From Actinomycetes bacterium (GTDB taxonomy: Bacteria > Actinomycetota > Actinomycetes > Propionibacteriales > Nocardioidaceae), in the NCBI GenBank assembly GCA_023460975.1, contig JAEWOG010000092.1, positions 210,530 to 274,529 on the forward strand: DNA of 64,000 nt. Reading direction: 5' to 3'. Numbering within the stretch: position 1 is the first letter of the stretch; every line of letters begins with the position of its first letter. Position numbers and translations under genes: made by a program. The notes beneath the pieces were generated by a model. That model did not search any database. It was not told where the DNA came from and saw only the letters and a program-made list of their open reading frames with translations. Positions 8,349-15,990 of the stretch are shown piece after piece.

Positions 8349-9961
8349 CAGTTGCCTTCCGTGACGAGCTCGCGTGCGCGCGGGTAGTTGGCCTTGCCCG
8401 TGGCGCTGCGGGGGATCTCGTCGACGTACGTCACGGCCCGCGGCATCTTGTATCCGGACAGCAGCGGGCGCAGGTACTCCTTCAACTCATCCAGGGACGG
8501 CTTCACGTCGCCGCGCGGCTGAATCACGGCCGAGACGGACTGACCGTACGTCTCGTCCGCGACGCCGACGACGAGCACGTCGTACACCTCCGGGTGGCCC
8601 TTGAGGGTCATCTCCACCTCTTCGGGGTAGACCTTCTCGCCACCGGTGTTGATGCAGTTGGAGCCGCGGCCGAGTAGGCGGACCATGCCGTCCTCCTCGA
8701 CGCGCGCGAAGTCACCGGGCACCGAGTAGCGCTCGCCGTTGACGGTGATGAACGTCTCCGCCGTCTTGACCGGGTCCTTGTAGTACCCGATCGGGATGCA
8801 GCCCGAACGACCGACGCGGCCGATGGCACCCACCTGGGTGAGGTCGATGACGTTGTTCTCCTCGTCGAGGAGCACGGTCTGCGCACCAAGGTTGACCAGC
8901 GGGCCCTGCCCCTGGATGTTCTCGTTGGACTGCACCGCGGTGCCGGAGAAGCCGGTCTCGCTGGCGCCGATGGAGTCGGTGAAGATCGCGTTCGGGAACG
9001 CGGCCATCCAGCGCTCCTTCACGGGACGGCTGAAGATCGCCGCGCTGCTCGCCACGACGAAGAGCGAGGACGCGTCGTAGTTGCCGCGCTCGTACTCCTC
9101 GATGAGGGGGCGAGCCATGGCGTCGCCGGTCATGAAGATGCCCTGGACCTTGGCGTCCTCGACAAGGCGCCATGCCTCGGCGGGGTCGAACTTGGGCGCC
9201 AGCACGGTCACCTCGCCGGCGAACAGGTGCATGAGCAGGGCCGCAGCGGCGCCGCCGTGCATCAGGGGGCTCAGCGGGAACATCACCATCGGGAACTCGG
9301 TGTTGGCCGCGGTCTTGGACTGGTCGTACTCCTCCAGGAACTCGCCCGTCATGACGTCGATGCCCCGACCGAGCACGCGCCAGAAGTCCTCGTGACGCCA
9401 CATGACGCCCTTGGGGAAGCCGGTCGTGCCGCCGGTGTAGACGATGTAGACGTCATCGGGGCTGCGCGGCCCGAAGTCGCGCTCGACGGACTGGCCCTTG
9501 AGGGCGTCCTCCCAGGCGATGCCCCCGAAGCCGGCCAGGTCGGCGGCGAAGTCGGGCTCAGTGGCGTCCGGCATCGAGATGATCGTGCGCAGGTCAGCGC
9601 GCTTGGGAGCCGTCAGCGCCACCATCGGGGCGTACGGCTCCTCGAAGATGAGGCCGACCATGTCGGAGTTCTCGAAGAGGTAGTCGAGCTCGCCCTCGAC
9701 GTAGCGGTAGTTCACGTTGATCGCGACCGCCCGGATCTTGAAGATCGCGAGCAGGGCGACGACGTGCTCGACGCTGTTCTTGGCATAGATGCCGATGTGA
9801 TCGCCGGGGCCGTGGCCTTGCGACTGGAGGTAGTGAGCTAGCTGGTTTGCCTCCGCCTCGAGCTCGGAGTAGGTGACGGTCCGGTTGGCGACGCGCAGCA
9901 CGGTGCGATCCGGAACGACATCGACGGCGTGTTCGAAAAGGTCTGCAATGTTGTGAGCCAC
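8348..9961 (-). CDS. fadD19: FadD19-like steroid-24-oyl-CoA ligase
   Basis: 537 aa AMP-forming synthetase. P-loop VYTGGTTGFPKGVMW, DSIGASETGFSGT and LLGRGSNCINTGGEKV are all visible. FadD19 activates C24 carboxylates of sterols at the start of side-chain beta-oxidation and is important for branched phytosterol side chains. The assignment leans on being divergent from an echA19-like gene, as in Rv3515c-Rv3516. The GTG at 9961 is preferred to an upstream ATG because TAGTCT sits 7 nt before it and overlaps the KstR-like box at 9973-9986. It leads an operon with the NMO and hydratase genes. Confidence 0.9.
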   Translation of the reverse strand: MAHNIADLFEHAVDVVPDRTVLRVANRTVTYSELEAEANQLAHYLQSQGHGPGDHIGIYAKNSVEHVVALLAIFKIRAVAINVNYRYVEGELDYLFENSDMVGLIFEEPYAPMVALTAPKRADLRTIISMPDATEPDFAADLAGFGGIAWEDALKGQSVERDFGPRSPDDVYIVYTGGTTGFPKGVMWRHEDFWRVLGRGIDVMTGEFLEEYDQSKTAANTEFPMVMFPLSPLMHGGAAAALLMHLFAGEVTVLAPKFDPAEAWRLVEDAKVQGIFMTGDAMARPLIEEYERGNYDASSLFVVASSAAIFSRPVKERWMAAFPNAIFTDSIGASETGFSGTAVQSNENIQGQGPLVNLGAQTVLLDEENNVIDLTQVGAIGRVGRSGCIPIGYYKDPVKTAETFITVNGERYSVPGDFARVEEDGMVRLLGRGSNCINTGGEKVYPEEVEMTLKGHPEVYDVLVVGVADETYGQSVSAVIQPRGDVKPSLDELKEYLRPLLSGYKMPRAVTYVDEIPRSATGKANYPRARELVTEGN

Positions 9962-9972
9962 GAGGCGGAGAC

Positions 9973-9986
9973 TAGAACAGGTTCTC
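9973..9986. promoter_or_regulatory. KstR-like operator between fadD19 and echA19
   Basis: TAGAACAGGTTCTC keeps the AAC-NN-GTT core and flanks of the KstR palindrome. It overlaps the leftward -10-like TAGTCT (9974-9969) of fadD19, and lies 11 nt before the rightward TAGAGT (9997-10002) of echA19, so one site could repress both genes. Confidence 0.8.
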
Positions 9987-10010
9987 CTTTTGTGGCTAGA
10001 GTCACATACC

Positions 10011-10817
10011 ATGAGTTTGGAAAATTCTTACGAGGCGCCGCACGCGCTCGTCGAGCAGGACGGCCACGTCCTCACGGTGACCCTCAACCGCCCCGAGGCA
10101 CGCAACGCGCTCTCGACCGAGATGCTCTCGATCCTGGAGCAGACGTGGGAACGCGTGAACAGCGACGACTCCGTGCGGGCAGTGATCCTGACGGGAGCCG
10201 GCGGCTACTTCTGCGCGGGCGCGGACCTCAAGGCCATGTCGCGCAAGGCGCCGAGCGAGAGCTTCTCATCGGGCGAGTACGACCCCACGGTCATCAAGCC
10301 GCTCCTCAAGGGCTACCGCCTCACCAAGCCCCTGATTGCCGCGGTCGAGGGGCCCGCGATCGCGGGCGGCACCGAGATCCTCACCGCCACCGACATCCGG
10401 GTCGCGGGCGAGTCCGCGAAGTTCGGCGTCTCCGAGGCGCGCTGGAGCCTCTACCCCCTCGGCGGGTCGGTCGTACGACTGCCCCGCCAGATCCCGGCCA
10501 CCATCGCGGCGGAGATGCTGCTGACCGGTCGCCACATCACTGCCCGCGAGGCGCTGGAGTTCGGCCTGATCGGCCACGTCGTCCCCGACGGCGGAGCGCT
10601 GGCCAAGGCCCGCGAGATCGCGGACATGATCGTCAAGAACGGCCCGCTGGCCGTCCAGGCCATCCTCGCGACCATCCGCGAATCCGAGGGCAAGCACGAG
10701 GATGAGTGCTGGGTCGACGACGCCCGCCGCGGTGCCGCGGTGTTCGCCTCCGACGACGCCAAGGAGGGCCCGCGCGCCTTCGCCGAGAAGCGCGCTCCGC
10801 AGTTCCAGGGCCGCTGA
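10011..10817 (+). CDS. echA19: EchA19-like enoyl-CoA hydratase
   Basis: 268 aa crotonase-family protein. It has NRPEARNALS, the oxyanion-hole AGGYFCAGADLKAM and EGPAIAGGTEILTATDIRV, and SEARWSLYPLGG. EchA19 hydrates the C24 enoyl-CoA of the cholesterol side chain in M. tuberculosis; identity here is inferred from synteny with fadD19 and overall fit. The ATG at 10011 follows TAGAGT by 8 nt. The gene stands alone: the next gene is separated by a terminator-like hairpin. Confidence 0.88.
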   Translation: MSLENSYEAPHALVEQDGHVLTVTLNRPEARNALSTEMLSILEQTWERVNSDDSVRAVILTGAGGYFCAGADLKAMSRKAPSESFSSGEYDPTVIKPLLKGYRLTKPLIAAVEGPAIAGGTEILTATDIRVAGESAKFGVSEARWSLYPLGGSVVRLPRQIPATIAAEMLLTGRHITAREALEFGLIGHVVPDGGALAKAREIADMIVKNGPLAVQAILATIRESEGKHEDECWVDDARRGAAVFASDDAKEGPRAFAEKRAPQFQGR

Positions 10818-10838
10818 CGACACGCTCGACGACCGGCG

Positions 10839-10882
10839 AGGGCCGCATCCCATCCCCCGGGGGGGATGTTGGGTGCGGCCCT
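10839..10882 (+). terminator. Hairpin after echA19
   Basis: Arms AGGGCCGCATCCCATCCCCC and GGGGGATGTTGGGTGCGGCCCT pair over most of their length with one small bulge, followed by a pyrimidine-rich tail (TTCCGCC). It separates the steroid gene from the thioredoxin-rhodanese gene. Confidence 0.65.
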
Positions 10883-10905
10883 TCCGCCTAGTACGGTGGC
10901 GAACC

Positions 10906-11571
10906 ATGAGCACTCGCGACCTGACCCTGGCCGACTTCGAGACCACCGTCACGGCACCCGGCATCGTCCTCGTTGACTTCTGGGCGGCGTGGTGCGGCCC
11001 ATGCCGCCAGTTTGCGCCCATCTTCGAGGCCGCATCCGAGCAGCACTCCGATGCCACCTTCGCGAAGGTCGACACCGAGGCCGAGCAGGAGCTCGCGACC
11101 ATGGCTCAGATCACGTCGATCCCCACGCTCATGGTCTTCCGCGACGGCGTCCTGCTGTTCAACCAGCCCGGAGCCCTCCCCGCGCCCGCGCTGGACGACA
11201 TCATCACCCAGGCCAAGGCCCTGGACATGGACCAGGTGCGCGCCCAGATCGCCGAGGCTGAGGCTCACCCCGAGGAACAGGACCTCGACACCTTCGCGGC
11301 GGCCCACGCCGAGGGCGGCTTCGTGCTCGACGTGCGCGAGATCGACGAGTACGCCTCGGGGCACGTCCCCGGGGCCGTCAACATCCCCATGAACGACGTC
11401 GCCGCGCGCCTGTCCGAACTGCCGGCAGGGCAGCGCATCCACGTCATCTGCCAGGCAGGCGGACGGAGCCGCGCGGTCGTCGACATGCTCGCGAGCAACG
11501 GAGTCGACGCCGTCAACGTCACCGAGGGAACCGGCGGCTGGATCCAGCGCGGCTGGCCCGTCGAGCGCTGA
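10906..11571 (+). CDS. Thioredoxin-rhodanese fusion protein
   Basis: 221 aa with two domains. Residues 1-105 are a thioredoxin fold with the redox pair W-C30-G-P-C33 and the cis-proline stretch TSIPTLMVF. Residues 130-221 are a single rhodanese domain ending in GWPVER, with the catalytic loop C182-QAGGRSR. A linker rich in Glu and Ala joins them. Such a protein could reduce a persulfide carried on its own rhodanese cysteine, but no partner gene confirms this. No signal peptide is seen, so it is cytoplasmic. TACGGT 8 nt before the ATG suggests a short-leader or leaderless message. Confidence 0.9.
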   Translation: MSTRDLTLADFETTVTAPGIVLVDFWAAWCGPCRQFAPIFEAASEQHSDATFAKVDTEAEQELATMAQITSIPTLMVFRDGVLLFNQPGALPAPALDDIITQAKALDMDQVRAQIAEAEAHPEEQDLDTFAAAHAEGGFVLDVREIDEYASGHVPGAVNIPMNDVAARLSELPAGQRIHVICQAGGRSRAVVDMLASNGVDAVNVTEGTGGWIQRGWPVER

Positions 11572-11605
11572 GGCAGGGCACTGCGTGACGCCGTAGGCTG
11601 GCACC

Positions 11606-12091
11606 GTGAGCGAGGTGTGGCAGAGGTTCGACGACGACCCGCGGGCGGCGTCGAATGCGGGCCTGCGCGCCGGGGACGCCGACCGCGACGTCGTGCAGGA
11701 CGTGCTGAGCCACGCCTATGCCGAAGGGCGCCTCAGCCCCGATGAGCATGCCGAGCGCAGCGCACGGCTCGCGGAGTCGCGCACGTTGGGCGACCTCGTG
11801 CCGCTGCTGGACGGCCTGGTCCGCCGGGTGGCCCCGGACCTTCCCGCCCTGGCGAGGGAGAAGTACCGCGGCGATCTGCGCGAGGCGATCGTCGGCTTCC
11901 TGACCGTCAACGCCATCTGCTGGGGCATCTGGTTCCTCATGGGCCACGACTTCCCGTGGCCCGCGTTCGTGACCCTCTTCAGCGCGATCAACGTGATCCG
12001 CGTACGCCTCGAGCGGACGAGTCGGATCGATCATCACGTCCGCAAGCTCGAGAAGAAGCAGCGCACCGAGCTCACCGGCCCCGAGGAGTGA
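11606..12091 (+). CDS. DUF1707 domain membrane protein
   Basis: 161 aa. Residues 18-70 match the DUF1707 pattern (LRAGDADRDVV, LSHAYAEGRLS, ERSARLAESRTLGDL), a short helical domain common in actinobacterial membrane proteins. Two hydrophobic helices follow at about 93-110 and 115-132, then a basic tail (HHVRKLEKKQR). Function is unknown. The GTG start follows TAGGCT by 6 nt. It is independent of the vancomycin-resistance-like operon downstream, which has its own promoter. Confidence 0.82.
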   Translation: MSEVWQRFDDDPRAASNAGLRAGDADRDVVQDVLSHAYAEGRLSPDEHAERSARLAESRTLGDLVPLLDGLVRRVAPDLPALAREKYRGDLREAIVGFLTVNAICWGIWFLMGHDFPWPAFVTLFSAINVIRVRLERTSRIDHHVRKLEKKQRTELTGPEE

Positions 12092-12132
12092 GTCCGCCCC
12101 GCGGGCGACGACGCCTCATCCTTGGGGCCACC

Positions 12133-12180
12133 ACCTCGGTACCTCAGGCGGAGGTTTCGGCGCGCCCGCGCTCCTAGCGT
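12133..12180 (+). promoter_or_regulatory. Promoter and candidate regulator site of the van-like operon
   Basis: TAGCGT at 12175-12180 stands 6 nt before the first ATG, so transcription probably starts at or near the start codon. Upstream, three ACCTC half sites cluster at 12133-12155: ACCTCGGT, directly repeated as ACCTCAGG, then the inverted CGGAGGT. The spacing (roughly -32 to -54) suits an activator such as the response regulator encoded at the end of the operon; that link is inference. Confidence 0.5.
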
Positions 12181-12186
12181 CGAGGC

Positions 12187-12822
12187 ATGACCCTGCTCCT
12201 GAGTGATCCTCGCGTCCGCGCCGTTCCCGTCCTGGAGAACGACGAGCCGCTGGTCGCCCTCCCCCACGCTCTCTCGCCCCACGGCTGCGCTGTCCGCCTC
12301 GGCGTCGCACAGCGCCTCGACATCGCCCAGAGGCTCCTGCCGCAAGGGGTGAGCCTGCTCGTGCGGGAGGGCCACCGTACGGTGTCGGACCAGCGGGCGA
12401 TCATCACCGAGTACACCGCCGAGGTGTGCGCCGCGCGCCCGGGAGTGGGGCCCGCCGAGCTGGCCCGCCTGGTGAGTCGCTTCGTTGCCCCCATCGATGT
12501 CGCGGGCCACGTGTCCGGCTCGGCCGTGGACCTCACGCTGTGCGACGAGCAGGGACGCGAACTCGACCTCGGCTGCCCGATCGACGCCACTCCCGAGCAG
12601 TCGGGCGGCCGCTGCTTCACCGCCTCCCCCGCCGTGCGTGGCACGGCCAGGAGGAACCGCGATCTGCTGAGCGCAACGCTCGAGGAGGCGGGTCTGGTCA
12701 ACTACCCCACGGAGTGGTGGCACTGGTCGTGGGGCGACCGGTACTGGGCGCTGAGCACCGGCGCGGACGCCGCGGTGCACGGCCCCGTCGAACTGCGCGA
12801 GCCGCACCAGGACGTGGCATGA
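12187..12822 (+). CDS. VanX-family D-alanyl-D-alanine dipeptidase
   Basis: 211 aa zinc peptidase of the VanX/DdpX family. The zinc ligands of the S-x-H-x3-G-x-A-x-D and EWWH motifs are present: H108 in GHVSGSAVD, D115, and H179 in EWWHW with E176 as catalytic base. R64 (EGHRT) corresponds to the transition-state Arg of VanX. No signal peptide is seen, as expected for the cytoplasmic enzyme that removes D-Ala-D-Ala in glycopeptide-resistant bacteria. It is the first of six genes joined by stop/start overlaps, next to racemase and D-Ala ligase genes. A DdpX-like nutritional role is the alternative. Confidence 0.88.
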   Translation: MTLLLSDPRVRAVPVLENDEPLVALPHALSPHGCAVRLGVAQRLDIAQRLLPQGVSLLVREGHRTVSDQRAIITEYTAEVCAARPGVGPAELARLVSRFVAPIDVAGHVSGSAVDLTLCDEQGRELDLGCPIDATPEQSGGRCFTASPAVRGTARRNRDLLSATLEEAGLVNYPTEWWHWSWGDRYWALSTGADAAVHGPVELREPHQDVA

Positions 12823-13982
12823 GCGCCGCGACTGGGCAGGCACGCCTGCTGGTCGACCCCACAGCCATCCGTTCCAACGTCGTACGCCTGCGCGGGCCAC
12901 GCCGCACGCCCCTCATGGCCGTGGTGAAGGCGAACGGGTTCGGGCTCGGAGCTCGGACGGTGGCGCGGGCAGCGCTGGACGCCGGCGCCTCCAGGTTGGG
13001 GGCCGCGACGCTGGCCGAGGCGCGCGAGGTGGCCGACCTCGGCGTCGGAGTGCTGGCCTGGCTGACCACGCCCGACGAGCTGGCCGAACAGCGCCGGAGC
13101 CTCGCCGAGACGCCCAGCCTGGAGGTCGCGGTGGGATCGGTGGAGCACCTGCGGGCGCTGCTCACCCGCTCACCGGCACTGACCCCGGGAGCGACGCGTC
13201 CGGTGCGCGTCCACCTCTTCGCCGACTGCGGCATGTCACGCGACGGCTGCCCTGACTACGACTGGCCCGCGCTGTGCGCGCAGGTCAGCATCGCCGAGCG
13301 CGCGGGGCTGGTCCGCTGCGTCGGCGTGATGGGGCATCTGGGGTGCGGCGATCACGTCGGGGAGCCCTGCCACCAGGAAGGCGTCCGCGCCTTCGACCAC
13401 GCGGTGAGTGTCGCTGGCTCGTACGGCCTGCACCCGCGCCTGCGCCACCTGGCTGCGACGTCCGCAGCACTCGGGGCGCCCCGGACCCATCACACGCTCC
13501 TGCGGACCGGCGCCGGACTGGTCGGCATCGATCCCTCCGGGCTGGGGCGGCTCGACCCGGTCGCGCGCCTCGAGGCCCCGCTGGCGCAGGTGCGCCGCGT
13601 CAGGGCCGGTGCCACGGTCGGCTACGGCCACGACCACCGCACGAGTCACGAGTCCTGGCTGGGACTGTTGCCTCTGGGGTACGCGGACGGGATTCCGCGC
13701 AGCGCCTCCGGCCGCGCCGAGGTCTCCGTGGCCGGCGTCCGTCGCGCCATCGTGGGTGCCGTGTCCATGGACCAGTGCGTCGTGGACCTCGGCGGGCAGC
13801 CCGTGGCCGCGGGCACGATGGCCACGATCTTCGGCCCGGGCGGCCCGACGCTGTCCGAGTGGGCGACGTGGTCCGACCGGCTGGAGCATGAGGTGCTGAC
13901 CGGAATCGGCGGCCGTGTCCGACGCGTACCGGCTCCCGCGCCCGCCCTCGCGTCGGCGCCGCTGGCGGAGTGCGTCGCATGA
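12819..13982 (+). CDS. Alanine racemase family enzyme with altered active site
   Basis: 387 aa PLP enzyme of fold type III. The PLP lysine is K37 in AVVKANGFGLG, and the second-domain catalytic Tyr is in VGYGHDH, followed by PLGYADG. Two positions differ from housekeeping alanine racemases: the Tyr of KANAYGHG is Phe41, and the C-terminal NYEVLCR-type Tyr, which lines the substrate pocket, is His (LEHEVLTG). The equivalent pocket residue is also changed in VanT serine racemases, so a substrate other than alanine is possible. The gene is cytosolic, overlaps vanX by ATGA and the ligase gene by ATGA. Confidence 0.85.
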   Translation: MSAATGQARLLVDPTAIRSNVVRLRGPRRTPLMAVVKANGFGLGARTVARAALDAGASRLGAATLAEAREVADLGVGVLAWLTTPDELAEQRRSLAETPSLEVAVGSVEHLRALLTRSPALTPGATRPVRVHLFADCGMSRDGCPDYDWPALCAQVSIAERAGLVRCVGVMGHLGCGDHVGEPCHQEGVRAFDHAVSVAGSYGLHPRLRHLAATSAALGAPRTHHTLLRTGAGLVGIDPSGLGRLDPVARLEAPLAQVRRVRAGATVGYGHDHRTSHESWLGLLPLGYADGIPRSASGRAEVSVAGVRRAIVGAVSMDQCVVDLGGQPVAAGTMATIFGPGGPTLSEWATWSDRLEHEVLTGIGGRVRRVPAPAPALASAPLAECVA

Positions 13983-14938
13983 CGGTCCGCGTGGCCGTCG
14001 TCGGGGGCGGCGCCAACTCCGAGCACGACGTGTCGCTGGCCACCGCGGACGGCGTGCAGCGCGCGCTCGCCGAGACCCACGACGTGGACCGACTCGACCT
14101 CGATCTCGCGGGCCGGTGGTGCGAACGGGACGGGACGCCCGTGGCCACCGCCGTGGCGATGGCCCGACTCGCGGACTGCGACGTCCTCTTCCCTCTGGTC
14201 CACGGTCCCCACGGCGAGGACGGCACGCTCGCTGGTCTCGCCACGATGCTGGGCCTGGCGTGCGTGGGCTCGGGCGTCGCCGCCGGCGCCGTGGCGATGG
14301 ACAAGTGGGTCACCAAGCTCGTCGCCGCCGAGCTCGGCGTGGCGGTCGCACCGGCCCGCCTCCTCGTACGCGGCGCGGAGCACCCGTGGCGCGAGCCCGC
14401 GGTGGTGAAGCCGGTCGTCGGCGGATCGAGCCAAGGCGTGAGCCCGGCACGCTGCCCCGAAGAGTGGGAGCCCGCACTCGCGGAGGCCTTCCGACACGAC
14501 ACCCGGGTGCTCGCCGAGGAAATCCTGGTCGGCCGCGAGATTGATGTGGCAGTGCTGAAGCGGGCTGACGGCACACTGCTCGTCTCGCCCCCGCTGGAGA
14601 TCGACGTCGCCGGGTTCTTCGACTACGAGGCCAAGTACGACGGCGGCGCCCGGTTCGTGGTCCCCGCTCCCCTGCCGCCCGCACGGCTCACCGAGCTCGA
14701 GGAACTCGCCCGCCGCCTGTTCACTGGGCTGGGCTGTGCCGGGGTGGCGCGGGTCGACTTCTTCCTGACCGAGGCGGGCTTCGTCCTGAACGAGATCAAC
14801 ACAGTGCCGGGCATGACGCCTCAGTCGCAGGTCCCGCGCATGTTCGCGGCCGCCGGACTCTCCTACCCCGCACTGGTCGAGGAGCTCGTGAGCGCTGCGC
14901 TCGTCGCGGACCGCCGCCCTGAGGCCGCGACGCGGTGA
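13979..14938 (+). CDS. D-alanine-D-alanine ligase family ATP-grasp enzyme
   Basis: 319 aa. ATP-grasp ligase with N-terminal GGANSEHDVS (Glu15 of the first D-Ala site), VHGPHGEDGTL, VVKPVVGGSSQGVS, RVDFF and LNEINTVPGMT. The omega-loop reads FFDYEAKY; Y220 matches the Tyr typical of D-Ala-D-Ala ligases, arguing against D-lactate use. Q284 in TPQSQVP replaces the Leu/Met usual at this second-subsite position, where D-Ser and D-Lac ligases carry Arg. The enzyme makes a cytoplasmic D-Ala-D-X dipeptide for peptidoglycan. Coupled to the racemase and acyltransferase genes by ATGA and GTGA overlaps. Confidence 0.88.
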   Translation: MTVRVAVVGGGANSEHDVSLATADGVQRALAETHDVDRLDLDLAGRWCERDGTPVATAVAMARLADCDVLFPLVHGPHGEDGTLAGLATMLGLACVGSGVAAGAVAMDKWVTKLVAAELGVAVAPARLLVRGAEHPWREPAVVKPVVGGSSQGVSPARCPEEWEPALAEAFRHDTRVLAEEILVGREIDVAVLKRADGTLLVSPPLEIDVAGFFDYEAKYDGGARFVVPAPLPPARLTELEELARRLFTGLGCAGVARVDFFLTEAGFVLNEINTVPGMTPQSQVPRMFAAAGLSYPALVEELVSAALVADRRPEAATR

Positions 14939-15990
14939 ACACGCGTCGTGTCGAGTCCCTGGACCTGCTGCGCGGCATCGCCATCACGGGGGTGATGGCC
15001 CGCCACGCCCTCCCCGCGGTGTTCCCGGGGGCCGGCGTCGTGGGCGTGGTCATGTTCTTCACCCTGTCGGGGTATCTCATCTCGGGCGTCCTGTTCGCTG
15101 AGCTCCGCCGGACCTCAACGCTGCGCCTGCGCACGTTCTACGCCCGGCGAGCCAGGCGACTGGTCCCCGCGCTCCTCGTCGTGCTGTGCGCGATCACCCT
15201 CGTCACCGTCCTGGCCAGCTCCCCCGAGGAACGATCTGCCCTGCCCGCCACCTGGCTGGTTGCCCTCACGTGGACGGCCAATCTGCCCGGGCGACCGGAG
15301 ACGACGGAAACGTCGTTCCACCTGTGGACGCTCGCGGGCGAGGAGCAGTTCTATCTGGTGCTGCCCGCACTCCTGTTGCTGGCTTGGCGCCGCGGCCGGG
15401 TGGGCGTCGCCATCGCCGTGGCCGCGGTCGCGTCGGCCCTGGCGTGCGCTGCGACGCTGTGGTGGTTGTGGGAGGTGCCCGACAACGCGTACGTCCTGCC
15501 CACGAGCTGGGCGGGCTGCTTCGTGATCGGCGTCGCGGCGCGATGGTGCGAGGAACGACTCCCCCGCCCCCCGGCCTGGCTCGTGGCGTCCGCCCTCGTG
15601 GCGCTGGCCGTGCTCGCGGTGAGCGAGGTGCGCGGTCACGTGTGGACCTATGCCGTCGTGGGGCCTGCGGTGGCCCTCCTCACGGCCCTGCTTCTGCTCG
15701 CCTGGCGCGAGTGGCGCGTGGTGCGCCCGCAGCCGCTCCGCGCACTCGCGTGGCTGGGGACGGTGTCGTACGGCGCCTATCTGTGGAACTACCCGCTGAG
15801 CCTGTGGCTGCGCCCGCACGGAGCGTGGGGCGCTGTGCTCGCCGTCGTGCTCACCGTGGTCATCGCCGCCGCGAGTTGGAGGTTCGTCGAACGGCCCCTG
15901 CTCGGCGCCCGAACGCAGGACGCGAGCGACGACGGCAGGGACCACGAGCCGCACGGTCGTACGAGCCGTGAGAGGCTGCCGTCGTGGTGA
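14935..15990 (+). CDS. Acyltransferase-3 family integral membrane protein
   Basis: 351 aa with about ten hydrophobic helices. The family signatures are LDLLRGIAITGVMARH (R13 and H24), FFTLSGYLISG, FYARRARRLVPALL and FHLWTLAGEEQFYLVLP. Members move acetyl or other acyl groups onto cell-surface sugars or lipids; some act only as membrane domains of larger proteins. The C-terminal 25 residues are polar and basic. It starts at a GTG within the ligase stop (GTGA) and runs 7 nt into the kinase gene. Its place after a racemase and ligase recalls the membrane half of VanT, which I recall as being of the same fold. Confidence 0.87.
   Translation: MNTRRVESLDLLRGIAITGVMARHALPAVFPGAGVVGVVMFFTLSGYLISGVLFAELRRTSTLRLRTFYARRARRLVPALLVVLCAITLVTVLASSPEERSALPATWLVALTWTANLPGRPETTETSFHLWTLAGEEQFYLVLPALLLLAWRRGRVGVAIAVAAVASALACAATLWWLWEVPDNAYVLPTSWAGCFVIGVAARWCEERLPRPPAWLVASALVALAVLAVSEVRGHVWTYAVVGPAVALLTALLLLAWREWRVVRPQPLRALAWLGTVSYGAYLWNYPLSLWLRPHGAWGAVLAVVLTVVIAAASWRFVERPLLGARTQDASDDGRDHEPHGRTSRERLPSW

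Noticed and set aside
13979..14938. D-Ala-D-Lac specificity of the ligase
   Set aside because: The FFDYEAKY loop first seemed to have Phe in place of the DdlB Tyr216, but alignment by the Lys-Tyr pair puts Tyr216 at Y220, which is conserved. Only the Q284 change remains unusual, and no D-lactate dehydrogenase gene is present.
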